DNA of 64,000 nucleotides from Halorubrum salipaludis (GCF_002286985.1 NZ_NSKC01000003.1:124001-188000), one strand, 5' to 3'. Positions 1 to 9,689 are shown, counted from the stretch's first letter. Made by a program: numbers and translations. Notes: generated by a model from the letters alone, not told the origin.

Positions 1-753
1 GCCGACCTCGAGGACGAGCGCGCGCTGCTGGTCGCCGACGTGCACGCCGGTATCGAGGTCGGGCTCCGATACGAGCGCGGCGTCGAACTCGACAGCCGCG
101 CTGACGAGCGTCGCGAGCGTCTCTGTGGCCTCATTACCGAGACCGACGCCGACCGACTCGTGGTCCTCGGCGACCTCGCACACCGGATCGCGGCGCCGGA
201 GGGCGACGAGCGCGAGGAGCTGGTCGAGCTGATCCGGGCGGTCACGGACCGCGTCCCGATGACGCTCGTCGAGGGGAACCACGACGCCGGGGTCGCCGAG
301 GCGTTCGCCGGCGACATCGACGTGATCGGTCCCGGCGGCGGGATTCTCGGAGACAGCGACAGGGATAACTCGACCGCGGACGCCGGCGTCGGCGTTCTCC
401 ACGGCCACACGTGGCCCGATCCCTCGCTCCTCGACGCAGACGTGATCTGCATGGGTCACGAGCACCCCCAAGTGCGACTGGAGGACGCGGTCGGCGGCTC
501 GCGCGTGGAGCGCGCGTGGCTCCGCGGCGAACTTGACCCGGCGGCGTTCGTGGAGAGCGGCGAAGCCGGCCCGCTACCCGAGGCGGACCCGCCCGAACTT
601 GTCGTCTTCCCCGCGTTCAACGAGCGCTCGGGCGGCACGTGGGTGAACGTCGACGGCCAGTCGTTCCTCGCGCCGTTCCTCCCGGACGCGCTACCGGCCG
701 GCGACGCGTACCTGCTTGACGGGACGCGGCTCGGAGACTACCGACGGGTGTGA
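1..753 (+). CDS. metallophosphoesterase, 5' end outside window
   Basis: Calcineurin-like phosphoesterase of the small archaeal SbcD-related type. The frame is open from base 1, so the start lies upstream and 250 residues are visible. Metal-binding motifs appear in family order: DVH at visible residues 13-15, GDLAH near 56, GNHD near 93, and the late GHTW and GHEHPQ motifs. Such enzymes hydrolyse phosphodiesters with a two-metal centre; the substrate cannot be told from sequence. It is the last gene of whatever unit lies upstream, because a 334-bp gap follows. The family assignment is firm, the biological role unknown. Confidence 0.85.
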   Translation, partial: ADLEDERALLVADVHAGIEVGLRYERGVELDSRADERRERLCGLITETDADRLVVLGDLAHRIAAPEGDEREELVELIRAVTDRVPMTLVEGNHDAGVAEAFAGDIDVIGPGGGILGDSDRDNSTADAGVGVLHGHTWPDPSLLDADVICMGHEHPQVRLEDAVGGSRVERAWLRGELDPAAFVESGEAGPLPEADPPELVVFPAFNERSGGTWVNVDGQSFLAPFLPDALPAGDAYLLDGTRLGDYRRV

Positions 754-1087
754 GGCGTCGCCGTTGGCCGCGGCCCGATTTTAGCCCGCGACGGATCGAT
801 AACGTGTGTGTTCGGCGCTCGCACACGCTGCCTCGGCCCGCTCTCTCGCTCGTCGCCGGTGGTCGAATAGGGGGCGCTTTCACAGGATGTTCTGGTAATT
901 CTCACGAGACAAGAACGGCGTATCGGATCTCGATAGTCGTGAGGGCGGGCGGTGAAACTCTGTTATAGGATGTGTGGGTCAGTTTTTCTGTCCAATGGCG
1001 GCGTCGAACGCGAATCAGATAGGGCCATATTACCACGACTGAGAACATGTCCATATATTTATCTGCCGAGGGTGAATTCGACCTCAT
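754..1087. other. intergenic region before the histidine kinase
   Basis: About 330 bp with no convincing gene on either strand. The distal half is noticeably richer in A and T than the surroundings and ends in the TATA-like box of the kinase gene. No clear hairpin terminator, RNA gene or repeat was recognised here. Confidence 0.5.
1056..1063 (+). promoter_or_regulatory. TATA-like box of the histidine kinase gene
   Basis: TATTTATC lies about 28 bp before the ATG at 1088, the spacing expected for a leaderless haloarchaeal transcript. No Shine-Dalgarno sequence precedes the start. Confidence 0.55.
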
Positions 1088-3148
1088 ATGGGGTTTTCAC
1101 CCGGTATCGTCTCTTGGGTCCTGTTCGGTATCTCCGGGCTGAACCTCGGCATCGCCGCCGTCGCGGTCCGGCGCAGAGAGGTGCGCGGCGCGGTCGCGTT
1201 CTCGCTGGTGATGATCTGCGTGTCTCTCTACTCGCTGGGCACCGGAATCCGCGCCGGGAGCACGACGCTCTCGCTGTATCAGGTCGGGACGGTGGTCAAA
1301 TTCGCCGGGATCCTCGGACTCGGGCCGACCCAACTCCGCTTCGGACTCATATACACCGGCCGGGAGTCCCTCCTCACTCGTCGCCGCTGGGCGCTCCTGC
1401 TCGCGTGGCCAGCCGCCGTCCTCGCGCTCGTCGCGACCGCACCGGCACACGACCTGCTCTGGACTGTTCACGGGTTCAGCAGCGCCGCTCCGCTGGCTGC
1501 GGTCGACCGAGCGAACGGGCCGCTGTTTTGGCTGGCGCTGGCGTACACCTACACCCTGATACTCACCACGTACTCGTTGCTGCTCGTCTTCGGGGTCAGG
1601 CGCGGCGGACAATACCGCACGCAGGTCCTGTTGATGCTCTCCGGCGGAATCATCCCGGTCATCGGCAGTTTCCTCCTCCTGTACAGCGGTAACCTGTCGA
1701 CGGCCTTCGACCCGACCGCGTTCGCCAACACGGCCACCGGCGTCGTGTTCGCCGTCGCGCTCTTCGGGTTCGGCTTCCTCGACCTGGCTCCCATCGCGAG
1801 GCATACCCTCGTCGACGAGATGGTCGACCCGGTGTACGTCGTCGACATCGACGATCGCGTCGTCGACGTGAACGTGGCCGGTATGGAACTTCTCGACGAG
1901 GGTGTGGATAAGCCAGTCGGGCGACCGGCGGCCGAGGTCGTTCCGCTGTACGACTCGTTCCACGGGAACACCGACGACGCCGACTCGGACGTGACTGTCG
2001 AACGCGACGGGTCGGTCCGGTTCTTCGACATCAACCGAACGACGTTGACTGACCGGAGCGGAGCGACGATCGGGTCGCTGTTGATCTACCGCGACGTCAC
2101 CGATCGACACATCGCCGAAGAGCGGTTCAAACGGCTCATCGAACAGTCTTCGGATGTCATCGCGGTGATCGACGAGGATGGAGATGTCACGTACGTTAGC
2201 CAGTCTGTCGAAGAGATTCTCGGCTACGTGCCGACGGCGTTGATCGGTGCCAACGTCATCAAGAATGTTCACCCCAACGACCGAGACGAACTCCGCGCCG
2301 AACTCTCCGCCCACGGCACCGAATACGGATACACAAGCTCCTACAGGGTCAGGTTCCGCCACGCCGACGGAGAATGGCGGGTCCTCGAAGTGCGGGCGCG
2401 GAACCTCCTCGATGACCAGTTCGTGGAGGGTATCGTGCTGAACTCCCGCGACGTCACCGAAAAGGAGCGGCAGAAGCGGCGGCTGGAACGGCAGAACGAG
2501 CGGCTCGACCAGTTCGCCAGCATCGTCTCGCACGACCTCCGAAACCCGCTGAACGTCGCGACCGGCCACGTCGATATGCTCGAATCTGACGCCGGAAGCG
2601 AGCAGGGAGACTCCATCGAGACGGTTCAGCGTCAGCTCGAGCGGATGGAGGCGATCATCAGCGACGCCCTCACGCTGGCTCGGTCGGGTGAGGTGATCTC
2701 CGAAGCCACTGAGGTGCGGCTCGAGGACATCGCCCACACCGCGTGGCAGAACGTCGACACCGCCGAGGCCGACCTGGTCGTCGACACGTCGCTCGCCCTC
2801 GACGCTGACAGGGACCGGCTGCTCAACGTCTTCGAGAACCTGTATCGGAACAGCGCCGAACACAACGAGACGACGGGTCTGACCGTTCGGGTCGGGTCGC
2901 TTCCCGAGACGTTCGGTTTCTACGTCGAGGACACCGGCACGGGGATCCCCGAGGACAAACGCGATCAGGTGCTCGAACAGGGGTACACGACCAACCGGGA
3001 GGGGACCGGGTTCGGGCTCGCGATCGTCAGGGACATCGTCAGGGCGCACGGGTGGCAGATCACGGTCTCGGAAAGCGACGAGGGCGGCGCGAGGTTCGAG
3101 ATCGAGTGCTCCGAGGTACCGCTGGAAGAGCAGCCGGCAACAGCCTGA
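1088..3148 (+). CDS. membrane PAS-domain sensor histidine kinase
   Basis: A 686-residue sensor kinase. Residues about 1-225 form the hydrophobic seven-helix histidine-kinase N-terminal module. Two PAS domains follow (about 240-335 and 345-460), then a HisKA dimerisation helix with the phospho-acceptor in SHDLRNPL (His482). The HATPase domain has an N box (NLYRNSAEHN), DTGTGIP and GTGFGLAIV. It should sense a membrane or cytoplasmic signal and autophosphorylate. No response regulator is adjacent, so its partner is encoded elsewhere, as is common for haloarchaeal orphan kinases. The next gene is convergent, ending 21 bp away. Ligand and output are unknown. Confidence 0.9.
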   Translation: MGFSPGIVSWVLFGISGLNLGIAAVAVRRREVRGAVAFSLVMICVSLYSLGTGIRAGSTTLSLYQVGTVVKFAGILGLGPTQLRFGLIYTGRESLLTRRRWALLLAWPAAVLALVATAPAHDLLWTVHGFSSAAPLAAVDRANGPLFWLALAYTYTLILTTYSLLLVFGVRRGGQYRTQVLLMLSGGIIPVIGSFLLLYSGNLSTAFDPTAFANTATGVVFAVALFGFGFLDLAPIARHTLVDEMVDPVYVVDIDDRVVDVNVAGMELLDEGVDKPVGRPAAEVVPLYDSFHGNTDDADSDVTVERDGSVRFFDINRTTLTDRSGATIGSLLIYRDVTDRHIAEERFKRLIEQSSDVIAVIDEDGDVTYVSQSVEEILGYVPTALIGANVIKNVHPNDRDELRAELSAHGTEYGYTSSYRVRFRHADGEWRVLEVRARNLLDDQFVEGIVLNSRDVTEKERQKRRLERQNERLDQFASIVSHDLRNPLNVATGHVDMLESDAGSEQGDSIETVQRQLERMEAIISDALTLARSGEVISEATEVRLEDIAHTAWQNVDTAEADLVVDTSLALDADRDRLLNVFENLYRNSAEHNETTGLTVRVGSLPETFGFYVEDTGTGIPEDKRDQVLEQGYTTNREGTGFGLAIVRDIVRAHGWQITVSESDEGGARFEIECSEVPLEEQPATA

Positions 3149-3169
3149 GCACCCGGCCCCGCCGGCCCC

Positions 3170-3595
3170 TCAGAGCGGCCGGAACCTGAACCCGTCCCAC
3201 CTCTGGCTCTCGGGCTCGCGGATGCCGGCGCCCGGCTCGCGCAGCTCGCCGGCGTAGACCGGCTCAACCCGGTCGCCGATGTCGACGTCGAACGTCTCGC
3301 CGGAACCGTCCTCCCGCTCGGCTATCTGCCCGAGCGCGCGGACAGCCGGGCCGTCGTACTCGTCGTCCATGTCGAACTCCACGATGGCGAGGGTGTTGGG
3401 CTCGCGGACGCCCGGCGGCGTCGCCGTCGAGGTCGTCCACGTGAGGACGCGCCCCTCGTACTCTCGGAGGTCGACCGTGCCGACGCGCTCGGCGCCGTTC
3501 GGTCCCACGGTGTGGGGCGGGTAGGTGACGGTTCCGTCCGCATATTCGGCGGCCTCGAAGGTCGGTTCGTCTACCGGCTGATCGTTCTCGCTCAT
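3170..3595 (-). CDS. DUF35-type OB-fold protein partnered with thiolase
   Basis: A 141-residue protein of the OB-fold family that accompanies archaeal thiolases (DUF35/ChsH2-like). Its ATG overlaps the thiolase stop by four bases (3592-3595), so the two are translated together. In the characterised methanogen acetoacetyl-CoA thiolase/HMG-CoA synthase complex a DUF35 subunit bridges the enzymes and helps hold CoA. A similar accessory role is the best inference here. The usual N-terminal zinc ribbon is absent: there is no cysteine in the chain, only the OB fold (about 40-140). An upstream in-frame extension exists but would lie inside the thiolase gene, so the ATG at 3595 is preferred. Confidence 0.75.
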   Translation of the reverse strand: MSENDQPVDEPTFEAAEYADGTVTYPPHTVGPNGAERVGTVDLREYEGRVLTWTTSTATPPGVREPNTLAIVEFDMDDEYDGPAVRALGQIAEREDGSGETFDVDIGDRVEPVYAGELREPGAGIREPESQRWDGFRFRPL

Positions 3596-4752
3596 TGGTT
3601 GCCCTCCAGGATCGTCGTGGTCACGCAGTTTCCGAACCCGCCGACGTTGCAGGCGAGCCCCGTGTCGGCCTCGACCTGCCGCGGGCCGGCGTTCCCGGTG
3701 ACCTGTTCGTATATCTCGTACACCTGTGCGACGCCGCTGGCGCCGAGGGGGTGTCCCTTCGACTTGAGCCCGCCGGAGGTGTTGATCGGGAGCTCGCCGT
3801 CGCGGTCGGTGACGCCCTCCTCGACCGCCTTCCACCCCTCGCCCTTCTCGAAAAAGCCGAGGTCCTCGCTCTGAAGGAACTCGAGGATGGTGAACATGTC
3901 GTGGAGCTCCGCCACGTCGACGTCGTCCGGGCCGATATCGGCCATCTCGTAGGCGATGTCGGAGGAGTCGACGACTCCCCCCATCGTCGTCGGGTCCGCG
4001 CGCTCGTGGACGACGTGGGTGTCGGTGGCGCCGCCGATCCCCGAGATGACCGCGTACTCGTCCTCGGGAACGTACTCCTCGGCCACGGACTCCGGACAGA
4101 ACACGAGCGCCGCGGAGCCGTCCGTGATCGGACAGAAGTCGTACAGCCGGAGGGGGTCGGCGACGATCGGCGACTCAAGCACCGTGTCGAGGTCGACCTC
4201 CTTCTGGAACTGCGCGTGGGGGTTGTCCACGCCGTTCCGGTGGTTCTTCACCGCGACCTTCCCGAGGCTCTCGCGGGGGGCGTCGTACTCGTCGAGGTAG
4301 AGCCGCGCCGTGAGCCCCGCGAAGGAGGGGAGCGTGACGCCCTGCTTGTATTCGACCGGATGGGTGAGCGACGCGATCACGTCGGTCGCCTCCGAGGTCG
4401 TGCGGTGCGTCATCTTCTCGCCGCCGACGAGCATGGTGAGGTCCGACGCGCCGGAGGCGACCGACTGCCACGCGGCGTACACCCCGGCGCCCCCCGAGGA
4501 GGAGGTCTGGTCGATCCGGGCGGTGTAGGCCGGCTGGGCCGCCAGGTCGTGGGCGAGCGCATTCGGGACGCCGGTCTGGCCCTCGAACTCGCCGCTGGCC
4601 ATGTTCGAGACGTACAGGTGATCGAGGTCGTCGCCGTCGATCCCGGCGTCGTCGAGCGCGGCCGCGCCCGCCTCCGCCAGCAGCTCTCGCACCCACGCGT
4701 CACGTTGCCCGAACGGGGTCATCGACGCGCCGATGATCGCTACGCGTTCCAT
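3592..4752 (-). CDS. thiolase-fold acyl-CoA C-acetyltransferase-like protein
   Basis: 386 residues of the archaeal thiolase/SCP-x type. The second half keeps family motifs: HDMF, KSKGHPLGASG and a final CNVGGFGNC carrying the second catalytic cysteine. The first catalytic cysteine would fall in the CASG-like turn, but this protein reads QTSSSGGAG, with serine in the expected place (about residue 86). It may therefore be a degenerate or altered thiolase. It is followed with a 4-bp overlap by the OB-fold gene and lies 94 bp after mutL on the same strand. Family is sure; activity in CoA-ester condensation or cleavage is uncertain. Confidence 0.8.
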   Translation of the reverse strand: MERVAIIGASMTPFGQRDAWVRELLAEAGAAALDDAGIDGDDLDHLYVSNMASGEFEGQTGVPNALAHDLAAQPAYTARIDQTSSSGGAGVYAAWQSVASGASDLTMLVGGEKMTHRTTSEATDVIASLTHPVEYKQGVTLPSFAGLTARLYLDEYDAPRESLGKVAVKNHRNGVDNPHAQFQKEVDLDTVLESPIVADPLRLYDFCPITDGSAALVFCPESVAEEYVPEDEYAVISGIGGATDTHVVHERADPTTMGGVVDSSDIAYEMADIGPDDVDVAELHDMFTILEFLQSEDLGFFEKGEGWKAVEEGVTDRDGELPINTSGGLKSKGHPLGASGVAQVYEIYEQVTGNAGPRQVEADTGLACNVGGFGNCVTTTILEGNQ

Positions 4753-4846
4753 ACCCGTGGGTCCACGGCGCCCGCCTAAAGCGTATCTCTCTGCGGTCGC
4801 CGAGCGACCGACTTCTCCACCTCGTCTCCTTCTCGTCTCCCCGCCG

Positions 4847-7111
4847 CTACTCCGCGCGGCGCCCGGCGTGACCCGGGTAGTCGCGCTCGAACCGTGAGCC
4901 GATCTCGTCGCGGTCGAGTCGGATCACGACCGGCCGCCCGTGCGGGCAGGCGTACGGGTTCTCGCAGGCGTCGAGCCGGTCGAGCAGGTCGACGACCGAC
5001 CCCTCCGTCAGCGAGGTGTTCCCGGTCACGGAGGGGTAACACGCGAGATCCGCGAGCAGCTCGTCGACCACGTCGGTCACCGGATTGTCGCCCGCACCCG
5101 CGTCGTCGACGAGCGCGGAGAGCACGTCCCGGACGAGCGCCGGGTCGAGCGCGGCGTCGAAGACAGCCGGGACCGACCGGACGACCGCCTCGCGCTCGCC
5201 CGCGCGCTCGGCGCGGAACCCGATTCCGGCGAGGTCGTCGACGAACTCCTCGAACAGCGCCGCCTCCCGCGCGGTGAGCTCGATCCGGACGGGCTCGGCG
5301 AGCGCCTGCGCGGCCGCGCCGTCGGCGAAGGCGGCCTGCAGCCGCTCGTAGTTCACCCGCTCGTCGGCGGCGTGCTGGTCGATCAGCACGAGCCCGTCGG
5401 GCGCCTCCGCGACGACGTACGTCTCGTGAAGCTGTCCGAGCACCCGCAGCGGCGGGAGCGAGTCGTAGGTTCGCTCCGCGCTCGTCGACTCGCCGGCGAG
5501 GGTCCGCTGGGCGGTCGCGGCCGGACGCGAGTCGGTGGTCGGGTCTCGTCGCTCGTCCGGCGCGTCGGCGCTCGGGCTCGGCACGGCGTCGGTCGACGCA
5601 GGTCCCTCGGTGTCGTCCGACGCCGAGTCACCGAACCGCTTGAGCCCCTCGGGCTCTCCCGCGTCGCTCTCGGAGTCCGTCTCGATCGCGGCGCCGGCGA
5701 CGGTATCACCGTCGTCCCTCTCGGTTCCCTCGGTCTCGTCCGCGTCAGACTGCCAGCTCCGCGGCGAGGGCCGGTCGGACGAGGTATCTGCGGAACCGGA
5801 GTCTCGGTCGGTGACCGGGTCGCTCGGATCGGGGGCGGCGTCCGAACTGGACCCCACGTCGCCGACCGCCCACGCCTCCTCGTCGGTGGGGTCCAGTTCG
5901 GACGCGGAATCGGTCGCGGGTTCGGTTTCCGGCTCTCCGCCCTCGTCTCGGTCACCGTTCTCCCGGTTTCCGATCGCGGCGCGCTCGTGGTCGGTCCCGG
6001 CGCCGCCGACGGCCTCGGTCTCGGGCCCTTCGGGGCTGATCTCGGTCTGATCCGGGGCCGACTCCCCCCGCGGCGCGGTCGACCGGATCAGCCCGTGGTC
6101 GAGCAGGGCCTCCTCCACCGCCTCCTCCACGGCGTCGCGCACCGCCGGCTCCTCGTCGAACCGGACCTCCAGCTTCCGGGGGTGGACGTTCACGTCGACG
6201 TCGCCGGGCGGGACCTCGACGAAGAGCACCGCGAAGGGGTACCGGTCGGGCGCGAGCTGGCCGCCGTACGCGTCGAGGACCGCCTCGCGCAGGGCGCTCG
6301 CGGTGACGTACCGACCGTTGACGTAGGTCGCGAGGTACTCGCGGGTCGACCGGGTCGTCTCGGGGTGCGAGACGAGGCCGGAGACGCCGCGGACCGGCGG
6401 GTCGGTAGTTGAACTGTCCGGCTCCCACTCCACGTCCACCATCGCCTCCGCGACCTCGCGGCCGTAGACGGCGAGGACGGCCGACCGGAGGTCGCCGTTC
6501 CCCTCGGTCGCGAACGTCTCCCGCCCATCGTGTTCCAGCGAGACGGCGACGTCGGGGTTCGCCAGCGCGTAGCCGGTGACGACCGTGTTGATCCGGTCGA
6601 ACTCGGTCGCGATCCGCTTGAGGAACTTCTTGCGGGCGGGGGTGTTATAGAAGAGGTCGTCGACCTCGGCGGTCGTCCCCTCGGGGCAGCCGGCGGGGCG
6701 CACGTCGCCCACGTCGCCCCCCTCGACCGTTATCTCCGCGCCCGCGTCGGCGCCGGGCGGGCGGGACCGGACGGTGAGGCGCGAGACCGCGCCGACGGTG
6801 TACAGCGCCTCGCCGCGGAAGCCGAGGGTACCGACGCCATGGTCGAGGTCCTCGATGTCGCCGATCTTCGAGGTGGCGTGCTCCGCCACCGCCGCCTCCA
6901 GTTGGTCGGGGGGGATGCCGACGCCGTCGTCGCGGACGCGGATCCCCTCGGTGCCGCCGGCCTCGGCCGACACGGCCACGCGCGTCGCGCCCGCGTCGAG
7001 GCTGTTCTCGATCAGCTCCTTGACGACGCTGGCCGGGCGCTCGACGACCTCGCCGGCCGCGATGCGCTGGACGGTCCGCTCGTCCAACCGCTCGATGTTC
7101 GGCGGCTCCAT
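4847..7111 (-). CDS. mutL: DNA mismatch repair protein MutL
   Basis: 754 residues. The N-terminal GHKL ATPase has ENSLDAGATRV (about 35-45), DDGVGI (61-66) and GFRGEAL (near 95). A long acidic, low-complexity linker (about 335-560) follows, then the C-terminal dimerisation and endonuclease domain. That domain contains DQHAADERVNYE, fitting the DQHA(X)2E(X)4E metal motif, and the CPHGRP motif near the end. It should therefore be a nicking-type MutL like those of bacteria lacking MutH. The start at 7111 (MEPPNIERL) is chosen because homology begins there; nine further codons upstream are open but unlikely. No mutS is next to it in this window. Confidence 0.95.
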   Translation of the reverse strand: MEPPNIERLDERTVQRIAAGEVVERPASVVKELIENSLDAGATRVAVSAEAGGTEGIRVRDDGVGIPPDQLEAAVAEHATSKIGDIEDLDHGVGTLGFRGEALYTVGAVSRLTVRSRPPGADAGAEITVEGGDVGDVRPAGCPEGTTAEVDDLFYNTPARKKFLKRIATEFDRINTVVTGYALANPDVAVSLEHDGRETFATEGNGDLRSAVLAVYGREVAEAMVDVEWEPDSSTTDPPVRGVSGLVSHPETTRSTREYLATYVNGRYVTASALREAVLDAYGGQLAPDRYPFAVLFVEVPPGDVDVNVHPRKLEVRFDEEPAVRDAVEEAVEEALLDHGLIRSTAPRGESAPDQTEISPEGPETEAVGGAGTDHERAAIGNRENGDRDEGGEPETEPATDSASELDPTDEEAWAVGDVGSSSDAAPDPSDPVTDRDSGSADTSSDRPSPRSWQSDADETEGTERDDGDTVAGAAIETDSESDAGEPEGLKRFGDSASDDTEGPASTDAVPSPSADAPDERRDPTTDSRPAATAQRTLAGESTSAERTYDSLPPLRVLGQLHETYVVAEAPDGLVLIDQHAADERVNYERLQAAFADGAAAQALAEPVRIELTAREAALFEEFVDDLAGIGFRAERAGEREAVVRSVPAVFDAALDPALVRDVLSALVDDAGAGDNPVTDVVDELLADLACYPSVTGNTSLTEGSVVDLLDRLDACENPYACPHGRPVVIRLDRDEIGSRFERDYPGHAGRRAE

Positions 7112-7197
7112 TGTTACTCCGGTCGGGCGAGCGCGCACTTGAACCCGTTGTCGCCGGCGGCGACGGGAAGTGGTCTGCTCGTCTGGACACGGTGTTA

Positions 7198-7545
7198 CTT
7201 ATAAGTGAATCGCGGTGGCGCGTGCCTGCGAGCGGTCGCCCACGGCGACCGGGAGCAGCACGCGCGAGGGAGTCGCTGGCTCCCGGAGCAACGCGGAGGG
7301 TGCCAGCGACGAGGCTGGGGAGGCATGAGGTGCGGTTGCGGGGCGGTTGGGCGGGACTCAAAGGGGCGGCCGTGAGGGCGGCGTAGGCGATGTAAGCACC
7401 GCAGCGAAGGAGCGTGTGCGACTGAGCGAGGAGCGCAACGAGCGTACGCCGCCCTCACGGCTGGGGCTTTGACGGTGTTGACGGCGGAGTCATCGTTCAC
7501 GTACAACCGAGCGACTGGGGCTTTGACGCTGATAACCGCCGAGCC
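7198..7545 (+). repeat. dispersed structured element, copy 1
   Basis: Intergenic between mutL and the sugar permease gene, shown in the proposed RNA sense. It begins at CTTATAAGT (7198-7206), followed by the conserved block GCGGTGGCGCGTGCC. A triloop hairpin (7233-7251, 8 bp) comes next, then an inner 13-bp stem with one mismatch (7272-7284 with 7308-7320). The outer stem is 17 perfect pairs, 7369-7385 with 7445-7461. CAAAG (7359-7363) and CTTTG (7467-7471) close it across a GGG/GGG internal loop. The end block GGGGCTTTGACG recurs at about 7516-7527, a partial tandem duplication of the right end. Short open frames inside are not conserved in phase between copies. Confidence 0.85.
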
Positions 7546-7623
7546 GTGGTCTACGCCTTCGGAGTCCCAAAAACCGTAAGAACGAGAGAACGCAGAACGC
7601 AGGGAAGCGGGACCGAACCCCGC

Positions 7624-8685
7624 CTATCCCTCCATCCCGCCGAACGACAGGCCGTCTTCGACGGAGCGCTGCGCCGCGAAGTAGACGATCGCGACGGGGA
7701 GCGCGAACAGGTTCGCGAACGCCGCGAACTGCGTCCACGGCGTGGAGAACCGCCCCTGGGTCGCGATGTTGTACAGCTCCACCGACAGCGGGTAGTTCTC
7801 GGGGCGCAGCAGCGTCTGCGCGATGATGAACTCGTTCCACCCCGCGAGCCAGACGAAGATGAGCACGACGGCGAGCCCCGGCTTCGTCAGCGGGAGGATC
7901 ACCTCCCGGATCGTGTCGAGGAAGCTCGCGCCGTCGACCATCGCCGCCTCCTCGTAGGAGACGGGGATGTTGTCCATGTACGTCTTCAACAGCCACGTGT
8001 TGAACGGGATCGCCGACGCGGCGTAGAACAGCCCCAAGATGAAGAGGTTGTTCGTGAGCCCGTACGTGCTGAACAGCGAGTAGAGGGCGACGAGCGTCGC
8101 GATCGACAGCCCGGCGCCGATCTGCGTGAACAGGACGTACCCGTAGAGGATCCGCTTGCGACCGATGAACTGCCGGCGCGAGAACGCGTACGCGGCCGGG
8201 ACGATCATCCCGAACCCGGCGGCGAGCGTCACGCTGACGATGTAGAGGCTGTTGAACAGCGCGCCGGGCCCGGTGTCGGTGCCGACCCACCGGAAGCTCA
8301 CCAGCCCGCTTCCGCCGCCGAGGACGAGCTGGGGGTACCCCCAGTCGCCGTCGACGAAGAAGAAGTCGGACTCGAAGATCACCCACCGGTAGGCGTCGAG
8401 GTTGTACGTCGACGGGTCGGGGAAGATGCCGCCGGTGTTGAACAGCCGCGTCCCCTCCGCGAGCGACGCGGTCGTGATCCAGAACAGCGGGAACAGCAGC
8501 ACGAGCACCATCGCGAGCCCGAACAGCGTCATCAGGACGCTCTTGGTCACGTCCCACGCGGTGCGGTTCCCCGTGCGCACGTCGTAGACGGCCCGCTGGA
8601 CCATGACGACGAAGCGCTTCGGGGCGGTGGCGAGCGCGACGAGCTTCGCGCGGACCAGCGCCAGGAGGGCGGCGAGCGCGCTCAT
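7624..8685 (-). CDS. carbohydrate ABC transporter permease, MalG type
   Basis: 353 residues with about six membrane helices and a long loop after the first helix. The binding-protein-dependent permease EAA signature appears as EEAAMVDGASFLDTIREVIL near residue 240. It forms the second half of the membrane channel with the MalF-type permease, whose stop it overlaps by four bases (8682-8685). The family imports sugars or glycerol phosphate; the substrate cannot be read from the sequence. It is the last gene of the binding protein-permease-permease unit, and the structured element copy 1 begins about 80 bp downstream. Confidence 0.9.
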   Translation of the reverse strand: MSALAALLALVRAKLVALATAPKRFVVMVQRAVYDVRTGNRTAWDVTKSVLMTLFGLAMVLVLLFPLFWITTASLAEGTRLFNTGGIFPDPSTYNLDAYRWVIFESDFFFVDGDWGYPQLVLGGGSGLVSFRWVGTDTGPGALFNSLYIVSVTLAAGFGMIVPAAYAFSRRQFIGRKRILYGYVLFTQIGAGLSIATLVALYSLFSTYGLTNNLFILGLFYAASAIPFNTWLLKTYMDNIPVSYEEAAMVDGASFLDTIREVILPLTKPGLAVVLIFVWLAGWNEFIIAQTLLRPENYPLSVELYNIATQGRFSTPWTQFAAFANLFALPVAIVYFAAQRSVEDGLSFGGMEG

Positions 8686-9674
8686 TCGTCACCCACCCCC
8701 TCGGCGAGGCCGCCGTAGCGCACGGCGACGTACATGAACAGCCCGACGAACGCGATGCCGACGATCAAGATCGCGGCCGAGAGGCCGAACTGGTTGAACG
8801 TGATCGCCTCACGGTAGCCGTACACGATGATCAGCTCGTTCTGTCGCGACGGGCCGCCCTGGTTGAACACCCACGGGATCAGGAACTGCTGGAACGAGGT
8901 CGCGGCCGTGAGGATCGACGCGAACAGCACCGGCCCCTTGATCGCGGGCAGCGTGACGGTGCGGAACCGCTCTAACGCGCCCGCCCCATCGACCATCGCG
9001 GCCTCGTGGAGTGACCGGGGCACGTCCTGCAGCGCGCTCACGATGATGATCACCATGAACGGGTACGCCAGCCACACCTCCGTGGTGACGTACGCGAAGA
9101 AGGCCTCCCACCGACCGCTGAGGAAGCCGATCGGCACGTCGAACAGGAGGAGTTCGGGCGCCGACAGCGACGACATGACGTCGTTGTACCGGCCCAGGAT
9201 CGTGTTGAACACGCCGAAGCGCGCGTCGCTGAACATGCCGCGCCAGACGGTGATCGTGAAGATGCCGGGGAACCCCAGCGGGACGATCACCGCCGCGCGC
9301 ATGTACCGCTTGCCGGCGACGCGCACGTGGTTCAACAGGAGGGCGATCCCCACCGCCAGAAGCACCTTGATCACGAGCGAGACGGCGACGAACAGCCACG
9401 TCGTCGTCATCGACGTCCAGAACTGCGAGTCGCCGATGAGCTGGACGTAGTTCGCGAGGCCGATCAGCTCGGCGCCCCCGCCGATCACCGACCCGGCGAA
9501 CGTCGCGTCGGTGAGCGAGATGTAGAAGAGATAGAAGATCGGGTACAGCATGAAACTCGAGAAGAGGAGCACGCCGGGAGCGACGAGGAGGAGCCCCCAG
9601 TCGCGGTTGGAGAAGGGCAGCGCTGATCGGAGGCGCGACAGCCCGCCGCCGGTGCCGATTTGCGAAGAGGCCAT
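8682..9674 (-). CDS. carbohydrate ABC transporter permease, MalF type
   Basis: 330 residues with six predicted membrane helices; the first spans about residues 28-50. The cytoplasmic EAA loop HEAAMVDGAGALERFRTVTL docks onto the ATPase. It lies 15 bp after the binding-protein gene and overlaps the next permease, so the three genes form one operon. The family is clear from size, topology and context. The transported solute is probably a sugar or sugar derivative but is not determined. Confidence 0.9.
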   Translation of the reverse strand: MASSQIGTGGGLSRLRSALPFSNRDWGLLLVAPGVLLFSSFMLYPIFYLFYISLTDATFAGSVIGGGAELIGLANYVQLIGDSQFWTSMTTTWLFVAVSLVIKVLLAVGIALLLNHVRVAGKRYMRAAVIVPLGFPGIFTITVWRGMFSDARFGVFNTILGRYNDVMSSLSAPELLLFDVPIGFLSGRWEAFFAYVTTEVWLAYPFMVIIIVSALQDVPRSLHEAAMVDGAGALERFRTVTLPAIKGPVLFASILTAATSFQQFLIPWVFNQGGPSRQNELIIVYGYREAITFNQFGLSAAILIVGIAFVGLFMYVAVRYGGLAEGVGDE

Positions 9675-9689
9675 GGCTCCGGAGGGGAG

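Noticed and set aside
1097-3049. 650-codon open frame on minus, antisense to the histidine kinase
   Set aside because: It mirrors a kinase with clear domains on plus. Its product is compositionally odd and matches no family; long antisense frames are expected at this GC content.
7198-7545. ordinary MITE with terminal inverted repeats
   Set aside because: Only a short GCGGTG-like similarity links the two ends. Covarying internal stems are not expected of a simple MITE, although mobility itself is kept as a hypothesis.
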